Below are positions 19,848 to 31,210 of a DNA stretch of 64,000 bases, in pieces. Below the pieces are notes generated by a model, which saw only the letters and a program-made list of their open reading frames with translations, did not search any database and had not been told where the DNA came from. The stretch is from Astragalus membranaceus. Its lineage: Eukaryota > Streptophyta > Magnoliopsida > Fabales > Fabaceae. Positions within the stretch are counted from its first letter, which is position 1. Every line of letters starts with the position of its first letter. The position numbers and the translations under genes were made by a program. The stretch is from assembly GCA_039519185.1 (NCBI GenBank), contig CM076851.1, positions 51,504,751-51,568,750 of the forward strand, read 5' to 3'.

Positions 19848-20235
19848 CGGGATTTTTTTGTACCCCCATCATATCACCATATACCCCTATCATAATTTGA
19901 TAAATCGAAAATACCCCTGTCAAACTAAAACTCGTTCGGATTTACCCTCAAGGTAAATCTGCTTTGTTATTTTCCAAAGCGGATTTATCTACCAAATAGG
20001 TAAATCCGACTTTTAAATAACAAAGCGGATTTACCTTATGTGGGGGTACATTCGCTTTTAAAATTAACAAAAGTGGATTTACCTAATGTGGGGTAAATCC
20101 GATTTTCTTTTTTTTTAGGGAAATCAGATTTATCTTTTTTAGGTAAATTCGCTTTATTATTTTCCAAAGCGGATTTATCTACCCAATAGGTAAATCCGAC
20201 TTTTATCTATCCAAAGCAGAGTTATTTTCCAGACA
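19848..20235. repeat. Related repeat adjacent to the MITE
   Basis: Starts with TTTTTTTGTACCCCCATCAT and contains AAAGCGGATTTATCTACC...GGTAAATCCGACTTT palindromes. These are clearly kin to the neighbouring element but diverged (GGTAAATC instead of GATAAATC). The ends and TSD are not resolved. Confidence 0.55.
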
Positions 20236-20437
20236 TGTTGTCGTGCGTTTCGTAGGGGTCTACGCATAACCAAACAGATACTTAGTCAAGGCTCTTTCCC
20301 TTGAATATTGGAGTAGGGTCAAAAATGTTTAAACCAAAAGAAGAATATATTTGTAAAATAAACTAAATGAGTTACTGAAATTGCTTTTTGTTGGTTAAAC
20401 CGACATGAAGAATTTGAATAATTTATAAATAACTAAA

Positions 20438-20490
20438 TATTGTGAATAAAGTGGATGTCTAATGCAATTGTAACTCATAGGCGTTATTCC

Positions 20491-20548
<58 letters not shown>

Positions 20549-20711
20549 TCATTGTATATGTTAAATGCAAATCATATGTTACAATACTTAAGCCTATAAA
20601 TAGGACTCATATGACATTGTAGAAGATACCTTTGAAGAGTACAATACAATAGCTCTATTATTCTCCCATCTTCTATTCTTGCTCTTGCTCTATTTGAGTT
20701 TATTTATAATA
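20438..20711 (+). repeat. 5' LTR of the Copia element, TATT...AATA ends
   Basis: The TSD places the first base at TATTGTGAATAAAG, not at the inner TG. It ends TTTATAATA. A TATA box, CTATAAATA, is at 20594-20602. Confidence 0.85.
20491..20547. repeat. (TTA)n microsatellite inside the 5' LTR
   Basis: About 19 TTA units. The 3' LTR has only about four at the same place, which accounts for the 55-bp difference in LTR length. Confidence 0.92.
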
Positions 20712-20730
20712 CGTTATCAGCACGAAGCTC
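20712..20730 (+). other. Copia primer-binding region (half-tRNA type)
   Basis: CGTTATCAGCACGAAGCTC follows the 5' LTR. This word is typical of copia elements thought to prime from an internal tRNA segment. It does not begin with TGG. Confidence 0.5.
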
Positions 20731-20899
20731 TACCAAAATGACGGCTTAATAAACTTGGAGGCTATATTTGGCAAAGATATGTTTTCTTCTACTATCTTAT
20801 ACTTAATCTAACTCATATTATCATGTTTTGTTTTCTTATAGTTTTTATTTTATCATCTGAATATGTTATATTTCATGTATAAAATTTTAATGAGAATTT

Positions 20900-23800
20900 T
20901 ATTGAGCTACCATGGTTATCATGTTTTCTATTTTTGATGAATTCCTGAAGAAATCAACATTCAAGCATCCATGTTGGATTGCACAAGGACAACTATTTGT
21001 CTATTCTTGATGAATTCTAGAAGAATTCATCATTCAAGCATCCTAGAAGGATTGCACAAAGAACTTGAAGCATATCGTGTTTGTCCCATATTCATGATGA
21101 ATTCTAAAAGAATTCTCTAGTCAAACATCCCAGAAGGATTGCAAAAATAAATTAATATTGAAGCATATTGTAGAATTGCTCAAAGTGTGAACGTTTGTAA
21201 TATCATTCTTGAAGATCTTATAAAAAAATTGTGATATAGTTCTCGAAGAACTTAAAAAAAATTATTAACATTCAACCATCCCTGAAGGATTGTTCAAATA
21301 ATGATGGTAAACATATAAATTCATTGTATAGTTCTTGAAGAGCAAATTGTTAGAAAGTATGATTTTTCTTGATCATCACTAGTGAAAGATTTGTGGTCAA
21401 GTTCTTGAAGAACTAAACCTTTAGACCATCATTTTAATCTAAATGATCTATTTGATCTTAGTATAGTTGAATCAAAGGAATATAAGGGAAATTTTACTTG
21501 AATATGCTCCTGGAGTAGCACAAATGAGAAAATATTTTCAAGAATATTTTGAATCAAGATTATGTGATGTTGTAATGGAAAAAATAATCACAAACCACTC
21601 AATGAATTGAACTTTATTCCTAGAAGAGAATGAATCAAATTAAAACATTGAGTACAACAAAAGTTGTGGTTATGATCATTGATGTAGTAAATGTTACTGT
21701 TATCCTTTATGAAAGATTTTTTTGATCACAAAAATTTGAAAGATTTGAGGTCGAGTTCCTGCTGAACTAGACCTTTAGACCATGATTGAAATCTATAAGA
21801 TCTATTTGATCTTAGTATACTTTGAAACAACGAAAAGTGAGAGAAAAATAAATTATTTTTATGTATCACAATTATGCTCTTGAAATAGCAAAATTGAGAA
21901 AATACTTTCAAGAATATTTTGAAAGTTTAGACATAATTTGATTGAACAAAAGAGTGATTGTTGATTAAAATGTGAAAGGTCACGTAGCAATTGAACTTTA
22001 TTATGATTTATGATTTATGGTTATATTCTTTACTATTTTTCATAATGGTATACTAGTTTTCTTTTTATGAAAATAATGATGTAGTAACTCATATATACAT
22101 TATGACAAAGTTTAATTTTTCGAAATGTAACTTCTCTTCCTACTTACTCTTGGAAGTCTAGTATTTCATTTCATGAGTGGAAAAAATAGAAAAAAAATGT
22201 GATACGATCAGGTATTTCTTAAAGAATTAGATCTTTTTATGTTCTTATTTTTGTTATCTTGTTTTGATTTCATGTTAACTTAATGTTGTAAAGCATATGA
22301 GTGCAATTAAAATTATGCTATGGAAAACCAGAAGTTTGCTATGCACTTTTAAAAAATAAAATGTTGTTTTAAACCCGAAGTTTAATAGTCTACATGATTT
22401 TACTATTTAATATGTGTTCAATTATATTTTTCTAATATAAAGATGACGACACGTAGTAATATTTTTGAAGGACCAGAAGATTCTTCAATATAATAAGTTT
22501 CTATGTCATATGTTTTAATGCATATAAATTATCAGAAAGTCATATGGTAGTGTGTGTTTTTATTATGAACTTGCAACCAGAAGTTTGCATGTATAGTTGA
22601 AGGCTCGTGAAGAGCTAATGTATTGTTACAAGCTTGAGGAACAAAAAGTTTTCACAGATTGATACCACATTTATTCTCTCAAGTCTCATGGAAACTAATA
22701 AAGTTTCAACGATATCAATCTAAGAGGAGATCATGTGGAAAAATAAATTTTCTTTGAGTTTGTACTAAATGTATATTAGTACACGCATGCTACCTTAAAC
22801 CAGAAGTTTATCGTTGGCAAGACCGGTTGGGCCATCCCGGGTCTAGTATGATGCAAAAAAATAGTTAAGAATTTTAGTGAACATGTGTTGAAAAGCCCGT
22901 AGATTCTTCAATCCATTAACTTTTGTATATTACTAGTTCCCAAAGCAAGTTGAAAATTTGAAAGAATAAGTCCCTCACATTTCTAAAATGTGTATCAGGG
23001 GATATTTGTAAACAAATACATCAATCACGTGATATTTTATGATTTTAATTGATGCATCATTTAGATGACCACATATATATTACATATACTTGTCGCCAAC
23101 TCACAACTTGAAGTTTGTGAGATGGTTTGCTCAACTAATTTGAGTAAGAGGTCATTATGTGAATTATCTTGGAATCATTTGGTAAGTATTGTTTGTATAT
23201 TAGAATTGATATTGGACATCACATAGCTATGTTTATCCATAAAATGGTCTTGAAGAACCATTCATTAGGCGTCTAATTAAGTTAATTCTTATGAGATCAA
23301 AACTTCAATTTCTACATGGGAACATGCAATATTGCAAGCAAAGACATTGATACGCATCAAGCCAATAAGGTATCATATGTAAGTTCTCCCTTTTATGATT
23401 GATTTTTAGTCAATAATGCAATATCTCCCATCTTAATTTTTTTGGATGTGTTGTGTATGTTCACATTACTACACTACTATATAATAAGAAGTATGCTTAA
23501 AGAATGTTGGGACTACATGAGTATATGAATCTCCATCCATGATAAAGTATGTTGAGCCAACAATTGGAGATGTATTTATAGCTAAGTTAGTTGATTAAAA
23601 TTGTGATGAATTAGTTTTCCCAATATTAGGGGGAGAGACGAGCAGCTGAAAATGAATATTATTTGAAATAAATTATTATTATCCCATCTTGATCCTCGTA
23701 CAAACCAATGAGAACCAGAAGTTCAAAGGATAACTCATTTGCAAAATTTAGCAAATTAATCACAGCTGCAGTGCTCCAATTAAAATTGATGTCCCTGTTA

Positions 23801-24125
23801 GACACTCAAACATTGCAAATGAATCTTAACCACGCATAAAGCGTGTAGCATGGTCGGTTTCAAAGAAAAAGAAATAATCCTCAAACAAAGAAAGGAGCTT
23901 AAAAGTAAGATGGCCCAAAGGAGGATATGAAAGCTCTAAAAGAGTAATTTGACATAATTGATTTTTCAAGTTCCAGAAGAACTAATCAGGTACCTGAAAA
24001 AATTCTGAAATTTATGGAAATGGGATCTCAATAAATTATGTCATGAATGGAGAAATATGGAACCAAAGTAAAGTCAACGTTGACGATATTTTGATATATA
24101 ATATAGCGCTAAATGTGATGAGTGA
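20900..24125 (+). pseudogene. Degenerate Copia gag and integrase region
   Basis: No long frame survives. Imperfect repeats of GATGAATTCTAGAAGAATTC with CAAGCATCC...GGATTGCAC occur at about 20935-21300. The GAG-pre-integrase signature is recognisable at about 22820-22860 (WQDRLGHPG, where WHDRLGHPG is usual, then SSMMQK). Scraps of the integrase core (ILIDAS-like) follow near 23000-23080. Confidence 0.65.
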
Positions 24126-25771
24126 TAATGAGGATCATGAACCAAAGTCCATCGAAGATTGTCGACAAATAAATGATTAGACAAAGTGGAAAGATGCAAT
24201 TGAAGAGGAATTAAACTCACTTTGTAAGAGAAATGTTTTTGGACCTGTAGTCCAAACACCTAAAGGTGTGAAGCCAGTTGGATATAAGTGGGTTTTTGTA
24301 CGAAATCAAAATGAAAATGCTGATATTGTGAGATACAAAGCTCGACTTGTTGCTCAAGGATTTTTTACAAAGACCTGGCATCGATTTTGAAGAAACTTAT
24401 TCACCTGTAGTGGATGTAAGTACTTTACGATACTTAATTAGTCTAGTAGCACGTGAGGGGCTAGATTTACATATGATGGATGTTGTTACAACATATTTAT
24501 ATGGTTCACTTGATAGTGACATTTATATGAAACTCCCTGAAAGATTTCATTTTCCTAAGGCAAACAATCCAGGTTCTCGAGAAGATTATTCGATCAAGTT
24601 GAATAAGTCTATTTATGGACTTAAACAATCTGGACGCATGTGGTATAATCGTCTCAGTGAATATTTGTTAAAGGAGGGATATAAAAATGACCCCATATGT
24701 CCACGCATTTTTATGAAAAGATCTGGAAAAGAATTTGTTATAATTGCTGTTTATGTGGATGACTTAAATATTATTGGAACTCCTGAAGAGCTTCCAAAAG
24801 CTATAGATTGCTTAAAGAAAGAGTTTGAGACGAAGGACTTAGGAAGGACAAAATTTTGTTTGGGATTACAAATTGAATATTTAAGAAATGGAATTCTTGT
24901 ACATCAAGAAATTTATATAGCAAAAGTGCTAAAACGGTTTTATATGGACAAATCACATCCACTTTGTACACCAATGGTTGTAAGATCATTAGATGTGAGT
25001 AAAGATCCATTTAGACCTCGAGAAAAGGATGAGGAACTACATGGTCCTGAAGTACCATATCTTAGTGCAATTGGTGCACTAATGTACCTTGCTAATTATA
25101 CACATCATGATATATCATTTGCTGTCAATTTATTAGCAAGATATAGTTCTTCACCTACATGAAGACATTGGAATGGAGTCAAGTATGTACTTCGTTACCT
25201 TAGAGGTACAATGGATATGGGTTTGTTTTATTCAAATGAATCAAAGTCAGATTTAACTGGTTATGCAGATGCAGGTTATTTATCTGACTCTCATAATGGT
25301 AGATCACAAACAGGCTATCTGTTTACATGTGGTGATACAACCATCTCATGGAGGTCTGTAAAACAAACCATAATAGCCACATCATCCAACAATGCAGAAA
25401 TTTTAGCACTACATGAGGCAAGTCGAGAATGCGTTTGGTTAAGGTCAGTAATTCAACAAATACAAGAAACCCGTGGTTTGTCTTCTGAGAAAATGATTGC
25501 AACAACTATGTATGAAGATAACACTGCATGCATTGCTCAATTGAAAAAAGGGTATATTAAAGGAGGTAGGACAAAACATATTTCACCAAAGTTCTTATTC
25601 ACTCATGATCTTCAAAAGAGCGGTGCTATTAACATCCAACAAATTCGCTCCTATGAAAATTTAGCAGATCTTCTAACAAAGTCATTGCCAAGCAAAACTT
25701 TTGAACAGTTAACAAGGAAGATTGGTCTTCATCGTCTTAGAGATTATTACATGCATGGGGAGGAGAAATAA
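24126..25771 (+). pseudogene. Copia reverse transcriptase and RNase H, disrupted
   Basis: Would copy element RNA and degrade the template. The start reads EDHEPKSIEDCRQIND, a stop replacing the expected Trp, then TKWKDAIEEELNSL and GYKWVFVRNQNENADIVRYK. A T-run near 24361 shifts the frame; then PGIDFEETYSPVVD, MDVVTTYLYG, IYGLKQSGRMWYNRL and the catalytic YVDD (AVYVDDLNIIG, about 24750). A TGA at 25160 sits where an Arg of the SPTRRHW type is expected. RNase H follows (GYADAGYLSDSHNGRSQTGY, TSSNNAEILALHEASRECVW, YEDNTACIAQL) and ends HGEEK at 25771. Three simple lesions separate it from a continuous frame. Confidence 0.92.
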
Positions 25772-25971
25772 ATATGTTCTGCACTCTTTTTTCCTTCACC
25801 ACGGTTTTGTCCCAATGGGTTTTCCTGGTAAGGTTTTTAACGAGACATCCCTCAAGCAAATGATGTTGTACTCTTTTTCCTTCACTGAGATTTTTTCCCA
25901 TTGGGTTTTTTCTTAGTAAGGTTTTAATGAGACATATCATTAATAGACATCCAATGGGGAGTATTGTGAAT

Positions 25972-26190
25972 AAAGTGGATGTCTAATGCAATTGTAACTC
26001 CTAGGCATTATTCCTTATTATTATTCATCGCTGTATATGTTAAATGCAAATCATATGTTACAAATCTTGAGCCTATAAATAGAACTCATATGACATTGTA
26101 GAAGATACATTTGAAGAGTACAATACAATAGCTTTATTATTCTCTCATATTCTATTCTTGTTTTTGCTCTATTTGAGTTTATTTATAACA
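25972..26190 (+). repeat. 3' LTR of the Copia element
   Basis: Starts TATTGTGAATAAAG after the purine-rich CCAATGGGGAG and ends TTTATAACA. TSD CTAAA follows. Confidence 0.88.
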
Positions 26191-26195
26191 CTAAA

Positions 26196-26409
26196 GTAAT
26201 TTTTACTTTAATAGTGATTGCATATAAGTAATCCATATTTGACTTCACATATTCGTATTTTTCATTTATGCTTAATTTTAATTCAAATTTAAATATTATT
26301 TTAATTATTGTAATTAATACGCATAAAATATTAATTACTAAAAATGCAAAGAAAGTTTTTTGATTGATTTTTAACACCGGTTCAAAATAGACACCAATAA
26401 GCATGATCA
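26196..26409. other. AT-rich spacer, nothing recognised
   Basis: Short stretch between the Copia element and the next MITE. No feature seen. Confidence 0.5.
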
Positions 26410-26418
26410 TAAAGCTAA

Positions 26419-26890
26419 AGCTTAATTACAGTTTTGATCTTCTTATTTTATCAAATCCGCAATTTTAGTCCTCCTATTTTATTTTTCTCAATTTTGATCC
26501 TCCAATTTTATCAAATTTGCAATTTTTGTCCCACAATTTTATTTTTCACAATTTTGTTCCCTGAATTTTGTCAAAATCGCAATTTTAGTCCCCTTGTTAA
26601 ATTGAAATCCAACTTATGACGGAAATGCTTACGCGGCAGACGCGTGTTGTGCTGGCATAATCATTGGGTGTTGTAGCACGACACACGTTACCCACGTCAC
26701 CATCGATCTTATTGACATGTCAGCATTGCCATCCAGGGGAATAAAATTGGGAGATCAAAATTGCGAGAAAAAATAGGCGGACTAAAATTGCGAATTTAAT
26801 AAAATTTGGGTATCAAAATTGTGAAAAATAAAATAGGGGGACTAAAATTGCAGATTTGATAAAATAGGGGACAAAAAATGCATTTTAGCC
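26419..26890. mobile_element. Mutator-like MITE with long inverted repeats (472 bp)
   Basis: The two arms, each about 150-180 bp, are inverted copies built on CAATTTTAGTCC, CTATTTTATTTTTC and CAATTTTGATC. The flanks TAAAGCTAA and TAAAACTAA form a 9-bp duplication with one mismatch. No coding capacity. Confidence 0.75.
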
Positions 26891-27006
26891 TAAAACTAAT
26901 TGGGATCCATTCAATAGAAAAGAAGAACAAGATGATGCGGGATAACAATATAGGAGTGAACTTGTCAAAAAAAAAAAGGCAATATAAATGAAAGTACCGT
27001 AATACA

Positions 27007-27388
27007 TATTGAAGGTATAAGATAATCAAGAAGAGTGAAACGAAAAATGATTTTATTGATTGATACAACCGTAAAAAGCTAGTTATTATCTATATGAAGT
27101 CTAGGAACTGCGGTAGCAGTAACGGAATACATAACTTCCTAACCCAGAGCGCGGAGTTCAACGGTTGGGGTTGAACCTCTCTTAACCAAGGGTCGGAGTT
27201 CGATCCCCGCATTGAGTACGGAGCAGCGTTAAAACTTTGGGCCAGCTGTCTTGCCCCTCGAGGCACCTACAATGAGCGAGAGATTAGTCACTGCTATCCG
27301 TGCGGTGGATACCCGGGTTTACCCAAAAAAAAGAAAACATAACTTCCTAACTAGTTGTAACTAACAGCTAATAATAATGAGTCTAATA
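27007..27388 (-). repeat. 3' LTR of the short Copia element, split by a SINE
   Basis: Matches 28813-28984 once the SINE (27144-27336) and its 15-bp duplication are removed. Confidence 0.85.
27144..27336 (+). mobile_element. tRNA-derived SINE (about 193 bp)
   Basis: The 15-bp duplication ACATAACTTCCTAAC flanks it exactly (27129-27143 and 27337-27351). It ends in an A-rich tail (CCCAAAAAAAAGAAA). An RNA polymerase III B-box-like GGAGTTCGATCCCCG lies at about 27194-27208. Family not named. Confidence 0.8.
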
Positions 27389-27395
27389 CTCCCCT

Positions 27396-27737
27396 TCAAG
27401 TTGGGAGATATATGTCTTGAATGCTCAACTTGGATGATAAATCATGAAATAAATTTGTTGTGACCGACTTTGTAAGAATTTCAGCAAATTGATGTGCATA
27501 TTTAACATGCACTAATCTGATCACACCTGACAAAACTTTTTCTCTAATGAAGTGACAGTCAATTTCAATATGTTTGAACCGTTCATGGAATGTAGATTTG
27601 GAAGCCAAATGTATAGCTGAGTGGCTATCAAAAAATACAATAGTAGGTCCACTAGGATTTCTACCCCACCCACTTACCTTAGCAATTACCAATGCAACAG
27701 TGTATGTCAATATACTATTCACAACTACATTTCTCAT
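27396..27737 (-). pseudogene. Copia RNase H fragment
   Basis: The frame reads FFDSHSAIHLASKSTFHERF, then KHIEIDCHFIREKVLSGVI and HQFAEILTKS. This is the C-terminal third of copia RNase H, where normal copies have CDN-type and KHIEIDCHFVR-type motifs. It ends next to the PPT, its normal place. Upstream of about 27660 it loses similarity where the inverted RT piece begins. Confidence 0.85.
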
Positions 27738-28095
27738 GCCAAATTATCCCCTACATATGCTACTTTCATCAACCAAATCCCTGCCTTCTATGAACCCCAA
27801 TTTTAACACCAAGCTGCCAAGTTTTCTGGATGGCAAAAAGCAATGCAAACTGTACTTGATGCCATGGAACTCAATAACACCTGAACAATTGTTCCCCTTC
27901 CTAAAGTTAAACATACCATAGTTTGTAGGTCGGTTTATAAGATCAAAACCAACCCTAGTGGCTCTCTTTACAAACATAAGGTACAACTAGTAGTTAAGGG
28001 CTATACACAACAAGTCAGAGTTGATTTTTAAAGACACTTTTTCCTATGTAGAAAAATTGACCACTATAAGAGTCCTTCTTTCCTTAGTTGTGAGT
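27670..28095 (+). pseudogene. Inverted Copia RT N-terminal fragment
   Basis: On the plus strand, opposite to the rest of the element: HNYISHAKLSPTYATFINQI, then WQKAMQTVLDAMELNNT, TIVPLPKVKHTIVCRSVYKI, GYTQQVRVDF and KLTTIRVLLSLVVS, with several stops. This is the linker and first RT motifs of a copia polyprotein. Orientation and position show a rearrangement. Confidence 0.82.
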
Positions 28096-28640
28096 ATTAG
28101 ATCCATGGCGAGGATTTGAACTCGACTTGATGGAAGCCATCGCAGAGCCCCATAAGAAAGAGCATCACATACTCTTGTTGTGAATGTTTAAGAAATGGTA
28201 GAATTCTGCCGTAGTGACAAGTGTAAGGAGGTTTAAATTCTTGTAATTCTTCCCAAGTTGCCTTCAATTTGGTGTAATATTGAGTAACAAAGGATGAACC
28301 TTGAGAAAGACTGAGCATGTATTTGCAAAGTTGATACGTGCATGAACCATTAACTTGTTGGAATCAATTTCACAAATATGTCCAAATCGTTTCTGCTGAA
28401 GATGAATAGATGGTGGAAGCGACAATATCCTTAAACATTGCATTGAGAAGCCAAGAGCAAACAATGTTGTCATTCTATTTCCACACAATCTGAGACTTAG
28501 AATCACCGTCGAGAGGGAAGGGGAAAGAACCGACAACATAGCTGAACTTGTTCTTGCTGGTGATCAGAACGAACTTCATGGAGCGATACCATGAATTGTA
28601 GTTATTACCCGTTAGGGTTTGCATGACGAGGGCTAGACCA
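28096..28640 (-). pseudogene. Copia gag fragment
   Basis: Minus-strand text reads YHSWYRSMKFVLITSKNK, VVGSFPFPLDGDSKS and TIYSSAETIWTYL, then LSLSQGSSFVTQYYTKLKA, WEELQEF and LFLMGLCDGFHQV. This is copia gag (DUF4219 plus UBN2-type), spread over frames with stops. It ends abruptly at the inverted RT piece. Confidence 0.8.
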
Positions 28641-28812
28641 GGATGATCTGAAGAATGAAGGTAGAGAGGATCAACAACATGTTCTCAAATGTTGATTTGA
28701 TTCGCATGGAAGTAGAAAATCTAATCAGAAAAAAATGATTTCTGAAGGAGGAAGAAATAAGGAATTTCTGAGAGATTCAGAGTGCGGAAGATCTATCTTT
28801 CAACTGACACCA

Positions 28813-28984
28813 TATTGAAGGTATAACAGAATCAAGAAGACTGAAATGAAAAATGATTTCATTGATTGATTGAAAACCTGTACAACTAGCTATTTATACA
28901 AAGTATAGGAATTGTAGTAGCACTAACATAATACATAACTTCCTAACTAATTGTAACTAACAACTAATAATAATGATTCTAATA
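28813..28984 (-). repeat. 5' LTR of the short Copia element
   Basis: 172 bp. On the minus strand it runs from TATTAGAATCATT to CCTTCAATA, followed by TGGTGTCAGTTG. A TATA-like GTATAAATAG lies at about 28890-28901 (minus). Confidence 0.85.
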
Positions 28985-30460
28985 AGACACAAGAAAAATG
29001 GGGATTGAATTGTGTATTTAGAAAAATTACTTTACTTTTTGAAAAACTTCTTTTGCTTATGAAATTATTTCTCTAAATTGTTTAAAAGTGAAAATATATT
29101 AGCATTAGAAAAGGTTTTCATGTATCCTTTTGAATACAATTAAGGTTCGTCAGAGTCTATATCAACGATTCATTTACAGAACACTTAGCTTAATTTTTGA
29201 TTTAGAAAAGTTAAGAGTTACATAAAATAGATAGAAGGTAAGGATAGGGATAAAGACAAGAACATGATTGGTTTTTCCTACTTCACTATCGCCCTTATAG
29301 CTACGTCTAGTCCCTTTAACCTAAAAGGATTTTCACCATAGTCAAGTACAATAACGAGAGTATACTTCTAACTCTTCCTAGTCTTTACTCTTATTACACT
29401 TAGTGAGTATCGTTTGGCTAACGTTAGTCTATACAATTCACAACTTCTTAAAACGACAACCAAGTGTCTTTAATGAACCACACTTTTCTCAAGTGATTAC
29501 AAAGAGAGGTGTTTGCCTTACAATAGATTTTAAGCTTCTTTAGCTACGTGAATTAGCATGTGTTTGGTCCTGCGGTGGTGATAATTAATTTTGACAGAAT
29601 TGATTTTGTCGAATTGATTTTAGTTAAAAGTAACTTCAACATAACGTGATTTTTGTTTGGATGCCTCTACCGAAAAAGTAATTTTCATCAATCTTTGTTG
29701 TTTGGATAGGTTAGGTCAAAATTGCTTTTGCGTTTGAAATTACCAAAATGGGTCTCAATTTATAATTATTTTAAAAAACTTAAAATTTGATAAAATGGAC
29801 AACAAAAATATTAAGTTAACTTATAAAATATCCGATGTTTATAGTTTCATAGGAAAAAAGTAAGGGTAAATGTAAATTTTTATTCTCTAAACTGAGTAGT
29901 GTGAGTAGAGTAAGTTATTAATAATTAATATCAAAATACAGGGATAAATTGTTATGCATGTACCTCTATTAGTAACTATTGATTTTCTCGTTTGGGACTA
30001 CTTACTTTATACTCTAAATGAGTTTCTCACTAAAGAATAGACGGATCCCTCATATGGTACAACCATATCAAACCTGCAAGCAGCAAAAATAAGGTCATCC
30101 TAATGATTTCTAATAGTTATACCCCATCTAATTTTGCCATCTACAAAACAACCAACATCAATAGAAATAATATTTCCCCTCTGTTTGTTCAGACAGGAGA
30201 GAGCAGTAGTAGCAGTGGAAGGGTTTGGGTTTGGTTAAGGGGCAGAATTAGCAATATTAAACTCAGCAACAAAACTCATAACAAAATTCACCAATGTGAA
30301 TTGGGTTGTGTTTTTCATTCTTAAAAACCAGGTGATTCCTTGCATACCAGACTTTTCATAGGGTGACAACAAACAATTGTGCTCCTAATATCTCAGGGCC
30401 AGAAAGCTAGTGCATGATCCGAGAGTGGTAGTGCATATTGTGAGGTATATGGTGCCAAAT
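28985..30460. repeat. Intergenic, with a dispersed repeat at about 29563-29810
   Basis: No gene recognised. The 29563-29810 segment (GTGTTTGGTCCTGCGGTG, TTTAGTTAAAAGTAACTTCA, TTGTTGTTTGGATAGG, TACCAAAATGG) matches 18466-18680 and is a family repeat. The short open frame at 30103 has no family. Confidence 0.5.
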
Positions 30461-30469
30461 TAAGAAGAA

Positions 30470-30955
30470 AACAGAGCCATTTTCATAACATTGCAATGCA
30501 TTACCATATGATCCACAGATTCATTACCATCATTGAAAAGAGGACATGTGAGATTCAATTGAATACCTTTCTTGTTGAGGTTACAGATGACAAAATGTTC
30601 GTGGCAAGCCTCCACAAGTGGTTTCTGAGATCTTCGTAGGGGTGGGGGCCTTCCAAATTGCATCCCATAGAGATTTGAGATTAAGGTTGGAGGAGCTAGG
30701 TTCATTTCTAGAGGATTCTCCACACAACGCATGCTAGGCAGATCAAACAGAGCATTTCCCATCCTTCTCCCAATGCCATATAAATTTGTCATCAGGCAAA
30801 CTATAGGAGAGAGGGATGTTAATGATTTTCTTTGTTTCATAGTTAGAGAAGAAAGAGGTGACCAAATTTTGGTTCCATTGCTTAATGTCATCATCAATTA
30901 GAGAGTCAATAATGGCTTCAGCATAGGATTCGAACAAGGCTTCTAACTTTGAAGT
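30470..30955 (-). pseudogene. LINE (L1-type) ORF2 C-terminus, downstream part
   Basis: Minus-strand frames give DSLIDDDIKQWNQNLVTSFF, IPLSYSLPDDKFIWHWEKDG, then NLNKKGIQLNLTCPLFNDG and ESVDHMVMHC. This is the zinc-binding (zf-RVT) tail that follows RT in plant L1 elements and related genes. It is split by frameshifts. The Athila insertion at 30956 separates it from its upstream half at 37187-37615. Confidence 0.85.
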
Positions 30956-31210
30956 TGATAAGTCATGTTTTAGTATGTTTTTAGTACTTATTTTAAGTAG
31001 TTTATTTGATGTTTTGATTCTAGTTTAGAGCTATTTTACTACAAATTGTTGGTTTCTATTCTCAGGTTATTATTGGAGCAATTGAGGAATTTTAGTGCTT
31101 AAAGAGCAAAGGATAAAAAGGCAAAAGGATGGGGAGAAGAATAAGAAATAGAAGGTGCAAAAATCAGATTTTGGAGGGAAGTTGAAAAAAATGGAAGGAA
31201 GCTGAAAAAA

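Larger units (their letters stand above)
20438..26190 (+). mobile_element. Ty1/copia LTR retrotransposon, old and degenerate
   Basis: LTRs at 20438-20711 and 25972-26190 are flanked by the duplication CTAAA (20433-20437 and 26191-26195). The interior keeps a readable RT and RNase H, but gag and integrase are heavily mutated. About 15 substitutions in 216 comparable LTR bases (about 7%) make it the oldest dated element here, roughly 2.5-3 million years at 1.3e-8. Confidence 0.9.
27007..28984 (-). mobile_element. Short rearranged Ty1/copia element
   Basis: LTRs of about 172 bp (TATT...AATA ends) lie at 27007-27388 (enlarged by a SINE) and 28813-28984. Flanks are ATACA and AGACA, four of five matching. 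The PBS-like TGGTGTCAGTTG and the PPT AACTTGAAGGGGAG abut the LTRs on the minus strand. The 1.4 kb interior has gag on the minus strand, an RT piece on the plus strand, then RNase H on the minus strand. It is therefore internally inverted as well as deleted. Confidence 0.82.

Noticed and set aside
25722..25940. Small frames at the Copia 3' end
   Set aside because: Overlap the RNase H terminus and PPT region in other phases; no family.
30103..30324. 73-codon plus-strand frame
   Set aside because: No similarity recognised and no neighbouring exon; left unannotated.
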